Under the pieces are notes generated by a model that saw only the letters and a program-made list of their open reading frames with translations, searched no databases and was not told where the DNA came from. From positions 620,001 through 684,000 of the forward strand of contig CAVZTE010000003.1 in NCBI GenBank assembly GCA_963778165.1: a stretch of DNA of 64,000 nt, written 5' to 3'. Shown here piece by piece: positions 47,372 through 55,364 of this stretch. Numbering within the stretch: the stretch's first letter is position 1; the number at the start of each line of letters is the position of its first letter. The stretch comes from Bog-756 sp963778165 (GTDB taxonomy: Bacteria > Actinomycetota > Acidimicrobiia > Acidimicrobiales > RAAP-2). Made by a program: the position numbers and the translations under genes.

Positions 47372-49858
47372 TCAGCGCAGCAGGTGCTCCAGCCGGACCA
47401 CGTACTCCTTGGCCCGGGCCTCGGCGGCGGCGTCGCTGTCGGCCTCGGCCCACACGTGGGTCAGGGGCTCCTCGGGATCCGGCAGCACCAGGGCCCAGCC
47501 GTCCGCTTCGACCACCTTGACCCCGTCCACCAATACCAGCTCACGGCCTTGGGACCGCTCGACGAGGGTCCGCATGACCATGCCCTTCTGGTCCCAGGGG
47601 GTGTGGACCGACTGGTGGACGACGTGCACGGCGGGCAGTTCGGCCACCATCTCCGACAGCTTCTTGCCGGCCGCCGTGAGCAGGGCCAGCAGGTTGACCA
47701 GGGTGGCGGCGGCGTCGAAGCCGGGGAGGAAGCGCGGGAAGATGAAGCCCCCCGACTGGCTGGCGGCCAGGGTGACGTGCTCGGAACGGGCCATCTCCAT
47801 CAGGTGGGGGGCCGACAGCTTGGTCCAGACGATCTCGGCGCCGTTCTTCCGGCAGATCTGCTCGGCGGCCCGACTGGCGGCCACCGGGAGGGCCACCCGG
47901 GCCGACGGTGTGGCCTCGGTCACCAGGGTGAGCAGCACCAACAGGGCTTCGTCGTCGGTCAGGGGGTGGCCCAGGTCGTCCACCACGGCCAGGTGCTCGC
48001 CCCCCGGGTCCAGAACCGCTCCCAGGTGGGCCCCCGAGGCCCGCACCAGCTCGCTGACCCGGGCCGCGCTGGCCTGGCGGTCGAAGCCCAGGACGCCGGC
48101 GGTGTTGGCGTAGGGGTTGACCACCAGCACCTCGGCCTCCAGTTTGGCCAGCAGGTTGGGCATGACGAAGCTGGTGGTGCCGAAGGAGTAGTCGAGCACC
48201 AGCTTGAGCCCGGCCTCCCGGGCCGTGGTGAGGTCGACCGACTCGATGAGCGCTTCGGTGTAGTGCTCCAGGGTGCGGGGCGGGAAGCCGATGTCGCCGA
48301 TCTCACTGGCCAGCACCCTTCGGAAGTCCTCCCGGTGGTAGAGCCGCTCGATCTTGCGCTGGGTGGTCTCGTCGACGTCGATCCCGTCCTTGTCGAAGAA
48401 CCGGAAGACCACCGACTGGGGGTCGTCCGGGGCCAGTCGCACGGTGATGCCGGCCATGCTGGCCGAGGAGGTCACCTGGAAGCGGGTGACCGGGACGGTG
48501 GCGGCCTCGAGGTCGTCGACGTTGACCCCGGCGGCGTTGCAGCCCACCATGATGGCCCGCTTGAGCACCCGGCCGGCCCGGCTGGTGTCCCGGGAGGTGG
48601 TGATGGTCGACCCCTTCTCGAAGGTCGAGGCCCAGGCCATGGAGAGGCGGACGGCCAGCTCGGGGCTGATGTCCACGTTGGCCAGGCCCTGGACGCCGTC
48701 CCGACCGAACAGGGAGCGGGCCCCCATCGACTCCCACACGATGGAGGAGTTGACGGTGGCTCCCGCCTCGACCGTCTTGAACGGGTAGATCTTGACCCCG
48801 GCCTTGATCTCGGCGTGGGCCCCCACCAGGCACTGGTCCCCCAGGACCGCACCCTCCTCGCACCGGACCCCCTGACGCAGGTCCGAGCTCCGACCGAGCA
48901 CGCTCCCGTCCACCCGGACCCCGGAGCCCAGGTAGGAGTTGTCGTGGACCACCGAGCGCTGCATGACGGCGTTGTCGCCGATCCGGACGTTCCGGCCCAG
49001 GGTGCAGTACTGGCCCAGCCGGGCCCCCGGTCCGACCACGCAGTTGTCCCCGATCACCGCCGGTCCCTCGATGATCACCGTGGGGTCGATCTCTGCGCCC
49101 TTGCCCAGCCAGACCCGGGGGCGGAGCTCGAAGCCGGCGATGTCCACCTGGACCCGCTGATCCAAGATGTCCTGGTGGGACTTCACGTAGGCCTCGAGGG
49201 TGCCCACGTCTTCCCAGTAGCCGTCGGCCACGTACCCGAACAGCTCCTTGCCGGCCGCCAGGGCCTCGGGGAACGAGTCCCCGGAGAAGTCCACCGGGCG
49301 GCCTTCGGGGATGAAGTCGAAGATCTCGGGCTCCAGCACGTAGATGCCGGTGTTGATGGTGTCGCTGAAGACCTGGCCCCAGGTGGGCTTCTCCAGGAAC
49401 CGCTCGATGGAGCCGTCCTCCCGGGTGATGACGATCCCGAACTCGAGGGGATTGTCCACCGCCTTGAGGGCCAGGGTGGCCAGGCCGCCCCGCTTCTCGT
49501 GGAACGCCACCACCTCGGCCAGGTCGATGTCGGTCAGCACGTCCCCCGAGATGACCAGGAACCGCTCGTCCAGCTCGTCACGGGCGTTGCGGACCGAGCC
49601 GGCCGTGCCCAGCGGGGTGGCCTCGGTGGCGTAGACCATGCGCACCCCGAACTCGGATCCGTCCCCGAAGTAGGTGCGGATGGCGTTGGCCATGAAGGCC
49701 ACGGTCACCACGATGTCCTCGAAGCCGTGCTGGCGGAGGAGGTTGACCACGTGCTCCATCATCGGGATGTTGGCCATCGGGAGCATGGGCTTGGGTTGGT
49801 TCGAGGTCAGCGGGCGCAGTCGGGTGCCCTCGCCGCCGGCCATGATGACCGCTTTCAT
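47372..49858 (-). CDS. Sugar-1-phosphate nucleotidyltransferase fused to phosphohexomutase-like domain
   Basis: This is an 828-residue two-part protein. Residues 1-235 are a nucleotidyltransferase (MKAVIMAGGEGTRLRPLT, LVISGDVLTDIDLAEVV, DTINTGIYVLEPEIF). Residues 240-370 are a left-handed beta-helix of hexapeptide repeats. The rest resembles phosphomannomutase/phosphoglucomutase. The usual active-site TxSHNP loop is replaced by TTSRDTSRAGRVLKRA and the metal site by FFDKDGIDVDE, so mutase activity is doubtful. Similar ManB/ManC-type fusions are common in actinobacteria. It probably makes GDP-mannose or another NDP-sugar for envelope glycans. Confidence 0.88.
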   Translation of the reverse strand: MKAVIMAGGEGTRLRPLTSNQPKPMLPMANIPMMEHVVNLLRQHGFEDIVVTVAFMANAIRTYFGDGSEFGVRMVYATEATPLGTAGSVRNARDELDERFLVISGDVLTDIDLAEVVAFHEKRGGLATLALKAVDNPLEFGIVITREDGSIERFLEKPTWGQVFSDTINTGIYVLEPEIFDFIPEGRPVDFSGDSFPEALAAGKELFGYVADGYWEDVGTLEAYVKSHQDILDQRVQVDIAGFELRPRVWLGKGAEIDPTVIIEGPAVIGDNCVVGPGARLGQYCTLGRNVRIGDNAVMQRSVVHDNSYLGSGVRVDGSVLGRSSDLRQGVRCEEGAVLGDQCLVGAHAEIKAGVKIYPFKTVEAGATVNSSIVWESMGARSLFGRDGVQGLANVDISPELAVRLSMAWASTFEKGSTITTSRDTSRAGRVLKRAIMVGCNAAGVNVDDLEAATVPVTRFQVTSSASMAGITVRLAPDDPQSVVFRFFDKDGIDVDETTQRKIERLYHREDFRRVLASEIGDIGFPPRTLEHYTEALIESVDLTTAREAGLKLVLDYSFGTTSFVMPNLLAKLEAEVLVVNPYANTAGVLGFDRQASAARVSELVRASGAHLGAVLDPGGEHLAVVDDLGHPLTDDEALLVLLTLVTEATPSARVALPVAASRAAEQICRKNGAEIVWTKLSAPHLMEMARSEHVTLAASQSGGFIFPRFLPGFDAAATLVNLLALLTAAGKKLSEMVAELPAVHVVHQSVHTPWDQKGMVMRTLVERSQGRELVLVDGVKVVEADGWALVLPDPEEPLTHVWAEADSDAAAEARAKEYVVRLEHLLR

Positions 49859-49872
49859 GAGGCTGTCCGTTT

Positions 49873-49941
49873 CTTGTGGTTCTTCAAGGGATTCGGGTGG
49901 TTCAAGGGATTCATGGGGTTCGTGGGATTGCTGGGATTCGA
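49873..49941. repeat. Tandem GGATTC/GGTTC repeats in leader
   Basis: About seven 9-12 base units (GGTTCTTCAAGG, GATTCGGGTGG, TTCAAGGGATTC, ATGGGGTTCGTGGGATT) fill most of the gap between pgsA and the nucleotidyltransferase gene and end about 15 bases before its ATG. The style resembles the zwf leader repeats, but the sequence differs. Confidence 0.65.
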
Positions 49942-49997
49942 GAGGCTGATCGCCTCCGGGGCTGATCGTCTCACAGGGCCGAGGTCGTAGGGCGGGT

Positions 49998-50804
49998 TCA
50001 CGACGCGGCCCGTTCCGCCCGGGACCGGCGCCCGTCGGCCAGCGCCCGTCGGGCCACCGGGACGTAGGAGGCCGCGGCGATCCAGGCCAGGGTCAGCCCG
50101 ATGATGCCGGTGACCCAGGCGATGTCCCGGATGGGCTCCTGCCAGGTGGCGTGGCCGTCGCCCAGGAGGAAGGCCGGGTAGGCGAACATGAGGGCGAAGG
50201 TGCCGGCCTTGCCGACCCACAGCACGTCGATCCGGGTGGCGCCGAGCGAGGCCAGCAGCAGCACCGCCGCCGACACCACCACTTCGCGGGCCAGGGTGGC
50301 CACGCCGAACCACACCGGAACGGCCCCGTAGACGATGATCGAGATGACCCCGGTGACCACCAGGACCCGGTCGGCCACCGGGTCCAGGACCTTCCCCAAG
50401 GTGGAGACCTGGTGGTAGCGGCGGGCCACGAATCCGTCCACCCAGTCGGTGGCCCCCAGCACCGCCAGCAGCACGGCGGCGGCGGCCGGATGGCCGGCCC
50501 CGAAGAGCAGCCAGACGAAGGCCGGGATACAGGCCAGGCGGATCAGGGTGATGACGTTGGGCGCGGTCAGGACCCGGTCGAGGCCGGGCTCTTCTTCCTG
50601 GTCACCGGCCGCCTGGCCGCCAACCGCCTGGCCGGCCCCGTGCTCACCGGCGCTCTGGGTGACGGCGTCAACCGGCTGGGTGACCCCGCCAGCCGTCTCG
50701 GTGAGGCCGTCAACCGCCTCCGTGACGCTCTCAGCCCTCTCCGTGATCCTGTCTGGCGAGCCAGTGATCGAACTCCCCCCGTTCTTATCGCCGACGCCCT
50801 GCAC
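49998..50804 (-). CDS. CDP-alcohol phosphatidyltransferase (PgsA-like)
   Basis: This 268-residue membrane enzyme probably joins CDP-diacylglycerol to glycerol-3-phosphate or a similar alcohol. The full family motif is DWVDGFVARR, then STLGKVLDPVAD (D-x2-D-G-x2-A-R-x8-G-x3-D-x3-D). Five to six TM segments follow, for example ITLIRLACIPAFVWLLFGAG. A 75-residue N-terminal extension made of about 7-residue VTE/VTQ repeats is unusual, and a later start is possible. In mycobacteria pgsA2 also lies upstream of gcvH, so the neighbourhood is conserved. Confidence 0.88.
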   Translation of the reverse strand: MQGVGDKNGGSSITGSPDRITERAESVTEAVDGLTETAGGVTQPVDAVTQSAGEHGAGQAVGGQAAGDQEEEPGLDRVLTAPNVITLIRLACIPAFVWLLFGAGHPAAAAVLLAVLGATDWVDGFVARRYHQVSTLGKVLDPVADRVLVVTGVISIIVYGAVPVWFGVATLAREVVVSAAVLLLASLGATRIDVLWVGKAGTFALMFAYPAFLLGDGHATWQEPIRDIAWVTGIIGLTLAWIAAASYVPVARRALADGRRSRAERAAS

Positions 50805-50984
50805 AACCAGAGTCTACGAGGCGGTCCGGAGGGGGTGGCGCACGAATGGGGGCGGCCTCCGCTGACCGGGGACTTTCGGGCTGCCCGGCCCACCCCGAGG
50901 GCCTGCCCAGAGGGCCCAAGGCGCGGCTGTCCCGGCACCTCTGCCAGGCGCGATCCGGGCGCGTCGATGTGCTACGCAGTGGCG

Positions 50985-52196
50985 ATGCCGCGATTCGAAC
51001 CGTTCTCCGGGCTCCGGTACGACTCCCGACGGGTCGATCTGTCCGCCGTGGTGGCGCCGCCCTACGACGTGGTGGGCCCCGACGAGCGGGCCCGGCTGGC
51101 CGCCCGGCACAGCGCCAACGCCATCCGGGTGGAGCTGCCCGAGCCCGACCACCGGGCCGAGTTCGACCGGTACCACAACGCCGCCCACCTGCTCCAACAG
51201 TGGCAGGAGCAGGGGATCCTGGTCCGTGACCGCTCCCCCGCCCTCTACGCCTACCGGATGACCACGCCCGACGGGCGCCGCACCAACGGGGTGATCGGGG
51301 CCCTGGGCCTGGACCCGGCCAGCACCGCCGAGACCTTCCCCCACGAGATGACCCTGGCCAAGGCCAGGACCGACCGGTTGGAGCTGCTCCAGGCCACCCG
51401 GGCCAACCTCTCGCCCATCTGGGGCCTCTCGCTGAGCCCCGGGCTGACCAAGACCTTCGAGCGCCAGAGCGCCCCCGATGCGGTGGCCACCGATCAGGAC
51501 CAGGTGCTCCACGAGCTGTGGGTCATCGACGACCCCGAGGTGATCGACTCGGTGGGCCAGGTGGTGGGTTCGTCACCGGTGGTCATCGCCGACGGCCACC
51601 ATCGCTATGAGACGGCCCGGGCCTACCGCCAAGAGCAGGAGCGGGTCCTACCCCCGGACCCCGACCACCCGACCGGTGTGGACGGGGTGATGGCCCTGGT
51701 GGTCGAGCTGTCCGAGGACCAGCTGGTGGTGGGCCCCATCCACCGGGCCCTGTCCGGCCTGCCCGACGGCCTGGACCTGGTCGATGCCTTCGCGTCGTGG
51801 TTCGACGTGACCCGGGCCGGAGAGTTCGATGTGCGCACCACCGGGGCCCTGGGCCAGTCGGGAGCGCTGGCTCTGATCATGCCCTCGGGGACCTGGCTCC
51901 TCAGCCCCAAGGACGGCACGCCCGAAGCGGCCGGCTCGGGCCTGGACTCGTCGATGGTGGCCCTGGTCATCGCCGAGCTTCCCGATCACGAGCTCGAGTT
52001 CCTGAACTCCTGGCAGGAAGCCGTGGAGGCCGTGGCCACCGACCGGGCCCAGGCGGTGATCCTGCTCCGGCCGGTCACCGTGGGCGACATCGCCGAGTGG
52101 GCCCACGCCGGCAAGCGCATGCCGCCCAAGACCACCTACTTCCACCCCAAGCCCCTGACCGGCATGGTCTTCCGACCCCTGGACGTCCCGACCTAG
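50985..52196 (+). CDS. DUF1015 family protein
   Basis: This 403-residue cytoplasmic protein has the family's opening MPRFEPFSGLRYDSRRVDLS, VVAPPYDVVGPDERARLAAR, the central VVIADGHHRYETARAYRQEQ and the C-terminal KTTYFHPKPLTGMVFRPLD. DUF1015 proteins are widespread, often in sugar or amino-acid metabolism regions, and their biochemical role is not established to my knowledge. ATG 50985 is chosen by homology; ATG 50967 and GTG 50979 are in frame. Confidence 0.88.
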   Translation: MPRFEPFSGLRYDSRRVDLSAVVAPPYDVVGPDERARLAARHSANAIRVELPEPDHRAEFDRYHNAAHLLQQWQEQGILVRDRSPALYAYRMTTPDGRRTNGVIGALGLDPASTAETFPHEMTLAKARTDRLELLQATRANLSPIWGLSLSPGLTKTFERQSAPDAVATDQDQVLHELWVIDDPEVIDSVGQVVGSSPVVIADGHHRYETARAYRQEQERVLPPDPDHPTGVDGVMALVVELSEDQLVVGPIHRALSGLPDGLDLVDAFASWFDVTRAGEFDVRTTGALGQSGALALIMPSGTWLLSPKDGTPEAAGSGLDSSMVALVIAELPDHELEFLNSWQEAVEAVATDRAQAVILLRPVTVGDIAEWAHAGKRMPPKTTYFHPKPLTGMVFRPLDVPT

Positions 52197-52467
52197 GGGG
52201 TCGGGCGGGCAGTCGGGCGGGCAATCGGGCGGTCATCGGCGGCGGGCGGCGGCGGCGATCGGGCGGCGGCGGCGGCGGCGAGTCCGGCATCAGGCCAGCC
52301 CCTGGCGGGACCACTGGCCGGCCCCGGTTTGATCCCGTTCCGGGAGGACCACGCACTATCGTTACGCCTCGGCCCAATCGGCGGGCCCCGGCCCACGGCG
52401 GGAAATCGAACGGAAATCGAGCGGAACTCCAGCGGGCCAACCCCCGCACCCGGACGAAGGGGAGTCG
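52197..52467. other. Noncoding gap with GTCGGGCGGGCA-type repeats
   Basis: Positions about 52198-52285 hold GTCGGGCGG / CGGCGGCGG tandem repeats directly after the DUF1015 stop. The rest precedes the lipoprotein gene and ends in the ribosome site GAAGGGGAG. I see no gene or clear promoter. Confidence 0.5.
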
Positions 52468-53700
52468 GTGACACAGACGCGGAGCGCTCCGCTCATCTGC
52501 CTGGCGGCATCGGCCCTGGCGGCGGCGGGCTGCGCCTCGACGGCCTCGGCCCCCACGGCGGCCCACCGGTCCCCGCCCACCACCCGGGTGTCCACGACCA
52601 CCACCTCGGCCGCCCCCACCACCACCCTGTTCCCGTCGGCCGTGCCCACCACGGTGTTGGCGCCGCTCCGGCAAGCCCCGGGGTGGGCCTCCCAACTGAC
52701 CACGCTGCCGCCCGGGGGCGGGTTCACCTCGGTCTCCTGCCTTTCCAATACCTTCTGCATCGCCGTGGGCGGCGGCAACAGCGGTGGGTCCTCGACCCTG
52801 ACCACCGGATCCGGGGTCACCGTGTCCTGGGACGGGGCGGCGTGGTCCGAGCCCTCCGTCTACTACCCGGCCCCGGCCAGCGGGCCGGTCAGCGCACCGG
52901 TGCTCCCGGCCATCACCTGCACCTTGGGCCCCTCGTGCGTCATCGCCGACGGGTCGGGCCACGTGAGCGTGGGGAACGGGACCGACTGGTCGGCGCCCAT
53001 GGCCGTGCCGCCCGCTCCCCCACTGCCGGCCAATCCCAACGACCCGGGGCCCGGCCAGAACGGCTCACAGTCGGCCGCGGTGTCCTGTCCCACCCCCTCG
53101 TTCTGCGCCGTGGTGGACAATTCGGGGCAGGCCTACACCCTGAGCGACGGGGTCTGGGGCCACGCCGCGTCGTTCGGCGTCCCGGGCGGCTCGGGCCGAG
53201 GCACCGTCTCGCTCTACCAGGCCGGCCGGGTCGGGGTCTCCTGTCCCACCAGCTCGGAGTGCACCGCCGTGGTCGGCTCGTCCATCCTGGGCTGGAACGG
53301 CTCCAGCTGGTCCCAACAGCAAGCACCCTGGACCTCCACTCTGGCCACCGGGTCTACCGATCCCACCGCCATCTCGTGCCCCACCACCTCGTGGTGCGCC
53401 GCGGTGAACGGGAACGGGGTGTCGGTGCGGACCGACGGGGGGTCGTGGTCGGCCGAACGGACCATCGACTCCGAGGCGGAGCTCGACTCCATCTCGTGCC
53501 CGTCGGCTTCCTTCTGCGTGGCCGCCGACCAGGCCGGTGGTGTCGTGACCTGGAACGGCTCGGGCTGGTCCGCACCGGTCCGGGTGATTCCCGAGGCCAG
53601 CGAGTACCCGGGGATCGCCACCACTGTGTCGTGCCCGAGCTCGAGCTTTTGCATGGTCCTCAACAGCGACGGCGACTATGCCACCTACGCCAGGATGTGA
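52468..53700 (+). CDS. Secreted lipoprotein with SCPS-SFC repeats
   Basis: This 410-residue protein starts at GTG with a lipoprotein signal (CLAASALAAAGCASTAS) and a Thr/Ser/Pro linker. The mature part has about seven units of SVSCPSxSFCxAV followed by a strand with WNGSxWS (for example SCPTPSFCAVVDNSGQAYTL, ISCPSASFCVAADQAGG, GWNGSSWSQQQAPW). Each unit carries two Cys five or six residues apart, probably disulfide-bonded, giving a propeller-like fold. Such repeats are frequent in exported actinobacterial proteins. The function is unknown. The DUF1697 gene is convergent, 3 bases away. Confidence 0.78.
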   Translation: MTQTRSAPLICLAASALAAAGCASTASAPTAAHRSPPTTRVSTTTTSAAPTTTLFPSAVPTTVLAPLRQAPGWASQLTTLPPGGGFTSVSCLSNTFCIAVGGGNSGGSSTLTTGSGVTVSWDGAAWSEPSVYYPAPASGPVSAPVLPAITCTLGPSCVIADGSGHVSVGNGTDWSAPMAVPPAPPLPANPNDPGPGQNGSQSAAVSCPTPSFCAVVDNSGQAYTLSDGVWGHAASFGVPGGSGRGTVSLYQAGRVGVSCPTSSECTAVVGSSILGWNGSSWSQQQAPWTSTLATGSTDPTAISCPTTSWCAAVNGNGVSVRTDGGSWSAERTIDSEAELDSISCPSASFCVAADQAGGVVTWNGSGWSAPVRVIPEASEYPGIATTVSCPSSSFCMVLNSDGDYATYARM

Positions 53701-53703
53701 TCG

Positions 53704-54255
53704 TCAGGAGCCGACCGAAGCGGTCATCTCGGCCAGGGCGGTGACCGTCCGCCAGTTGCGGGTGGTGGCGCTCACCCCCAGCAGGCGCTCCAGGTAGGTG
53801 TTGTTGACCTTGGTGTCGGCGTAGCTGCCCGGACAGAGCAGGAACACCTCGGTGCCGATCAGTTCGAACCGGTCGTTCCCCGAACGCCCGCCGGTTGCCT
53901 CCAACTCCTTCAGGCGGCCCGAAGCGGGCCGACCGCCCAGGAACGTGGCGTGCAAGGTCTTGGGGTCGACCCCATCACCGGCGAACGGGTTGGCCCGGAG
54001 GACCCGTCGCAGCTGAGCGGCCGTTCTCACCACCACGGGCACGGTCAGGCCCAGATCCTCGGTCAACCGACTCTCGATGGCCCGACCGGCGGCCTGTGCC
54101 GTTCCCGGGCCGGTGAAGACGGCGTTGCCGCTCTGCAGGTAGGTGGTCACGTCGTCGAAGCCCAGCGCGGACACCAGCTGGCGCAGATCGGCCATGGGCA
54201 GGCGGTTGCGGCCACCTACGTTGACACTGCGGATCATGGCGACGAAGGTGCCCAT
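53704..54255 (-). CDS. DUF1697 family protein
   Basis: This 183-residue cytoplasmic protein begins FVAMIRSVNVGGRNRLPMAD, continues with LVSALGFDDVTTYLQSGNAV and ends with TKVNNTYLERLLGVSATTRN, all DUF1697 blocks. The start at 54255 is supported by GGGAGGGG 7 bases upstream. The family's function is unknown. It lies 62 bases after the korB stop in the same direction, so it might be read from the korAB transcript. Confidence 0.9.
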   Translation of the reverse strand: MGTFVAMIRSVNVGGRNRLPMADLRQLVSALGFDDVTTYLQSGNAVFTGPGTAQAAGRAIESRLTEDLGLTVPVVVRTAAQLRRVLRANPFAGDGVDPKTLHATFLGGRPASGRLKELEATGGRSGNDRFELIGTEVFLLCPGSYADTKVNNTYLERLLGVSATTRNWRTVTALAEMTASVGS

Positions 54256-54317
54256 GCCGATCCCCTCCCTGCTGGACAGTTCGAGGCAGTCCGTGGGGTC
54301 CGTTACGTCCGTCGGGA

Positions 54318-55364
54318 CTAATCGACCGTCCAAGAAGAGCCCGAGCGCAACAGGGCCTCGAGGTCGCCGGCACCGCGTCGGGCCACTGTCTCGTCGATCT
54401 GGCGGGACATCTCCGATCCGTAGTCCGGTCGGTCCACGTCGCGGAACACCCCGATGGGGGTGGGCTCATAGGGACCTCTTGACAGCCGGCTCAACTGGAA
54501 GGCCAGCCCAGGGTTGTCGCGACTCTCGTCGTGGACCAGCAGTGCGTCCTCACCCACCTCGGCCACATCGACCACTTCCAAGGTTCCGTCGGGGCGGAGC
54601 ACCACCCCGTGTTGACCCTCGGTCCCGAACCGGATGGGCTCGCCCTGGACCAGGGGGATGAGCATGTCGGACCGGTGTTCCTTGCCGGTGATCTGCTCGA
54701 ACGCCCCGTCGTTGAAGACGTTGCAGTTCTGATAGATCTCCACGAAGGATGCGCCCCGGTGCTCGTGGGCCCGACGGAAGACCTCCATCATGTGCTTGCG
54801 GTCCATGTCATGGGTCCGGGCCACGAAGCCGGCCTCGGCTCCGAGGGCCAGGCTCAAAGGGTTGAAGGGCTGTTCCAGCGAGCCGAACGGGGTGGACTTG
54901 GTGACCTTGGCCACCTCCGACGTGGGCGAGTACTGGCCCTTGGTCAGTCCGTAGATCTGGTTGTTGAACAACAAGATGGTGATGTTCACGTTGCGACGGA
55001 GGGCGTGGATCAGGTGGTTGCCCCCGATGGAGAGGGAGTCACCGTCACCGGTCACCACCCAGACGTCGAGGTCCGGGCGGGTGGTGGCCAGCCCGGTGGC
55101 GATGGCCGGGGCGCGACCGTGGATGGAGTGCATCCCGTAGGTGTTCATGTAGTACGGGAACCGGGCGGCACAGCCGATCCCCGACAGGAACACCGTGCTC
55201 TCCCGGCGCACACCCAGGTCGGGCATGAGCATCTGGACCGCAGCCAGGATCGAGTAGTCGCCGCACCCGGGGCACCACCGGACCTCCTGGTCCGAGGACC
55301 AGTCCTTGCGGGTGGTCAGCGGCACCGGCACGGCATCTTCTGGGGCCTGGGCCAAGTCGGTCAT
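54318..55364 (-). CDS. korB: 2-oxoglutarate:ferredoxin oxidoreductase, beta subunit KorB
   Basis: This 348-residue thiamine-diphosphate subunit has EVRWCPGCGDYSILAAVQML with CxxC, FLSGIGCAARFPYYMNTYG, the ThDP motif VVTGDGDSLSIGGNHLIHAL and NNQIYGLTKGQYSPTS. It works with KorA to decarboxylate 2-oxoglutarate to succinyl-CoA, reducing ferredoxin. Its ATG overlaps the korA stop (ATGA). No CoA-ferredoxin subunit genes (delta or gamma) are nearby, as in mycobacterial KorAB. Confidence 0.95.
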   Translation of the reverse strand: MTDLAQAPEDAVPVPLTTRKDWSSDQEVRWCPGCGDYSILAAVQMLMPDLGVRRESTVFLSGIGCAARFPYYMNTYGMHSIHGRAPAIATGLATTRPDLDVWVVTGDGDSLSIGGNHLIHALRRNVNITILLFNNQIYGLTKGQYSPTSEVAKVTKSTPFGSLEQPFNPLSLALGAEAGFVARTHDMDRKHMMEVFRRAHEHRGASFVEIYQNCNVFNDGAFEQITGKEHRSDMLIPLVQGEPIRFGTEGQHGVVLRPDGTLEVVDVAEVGEDALLVHDESRDNPGLAFQLSRLSRGPYEPTPIGVFRDVDRPDYGSEMSRQIDETVARRGAGDLEALLRSGSSWTVD

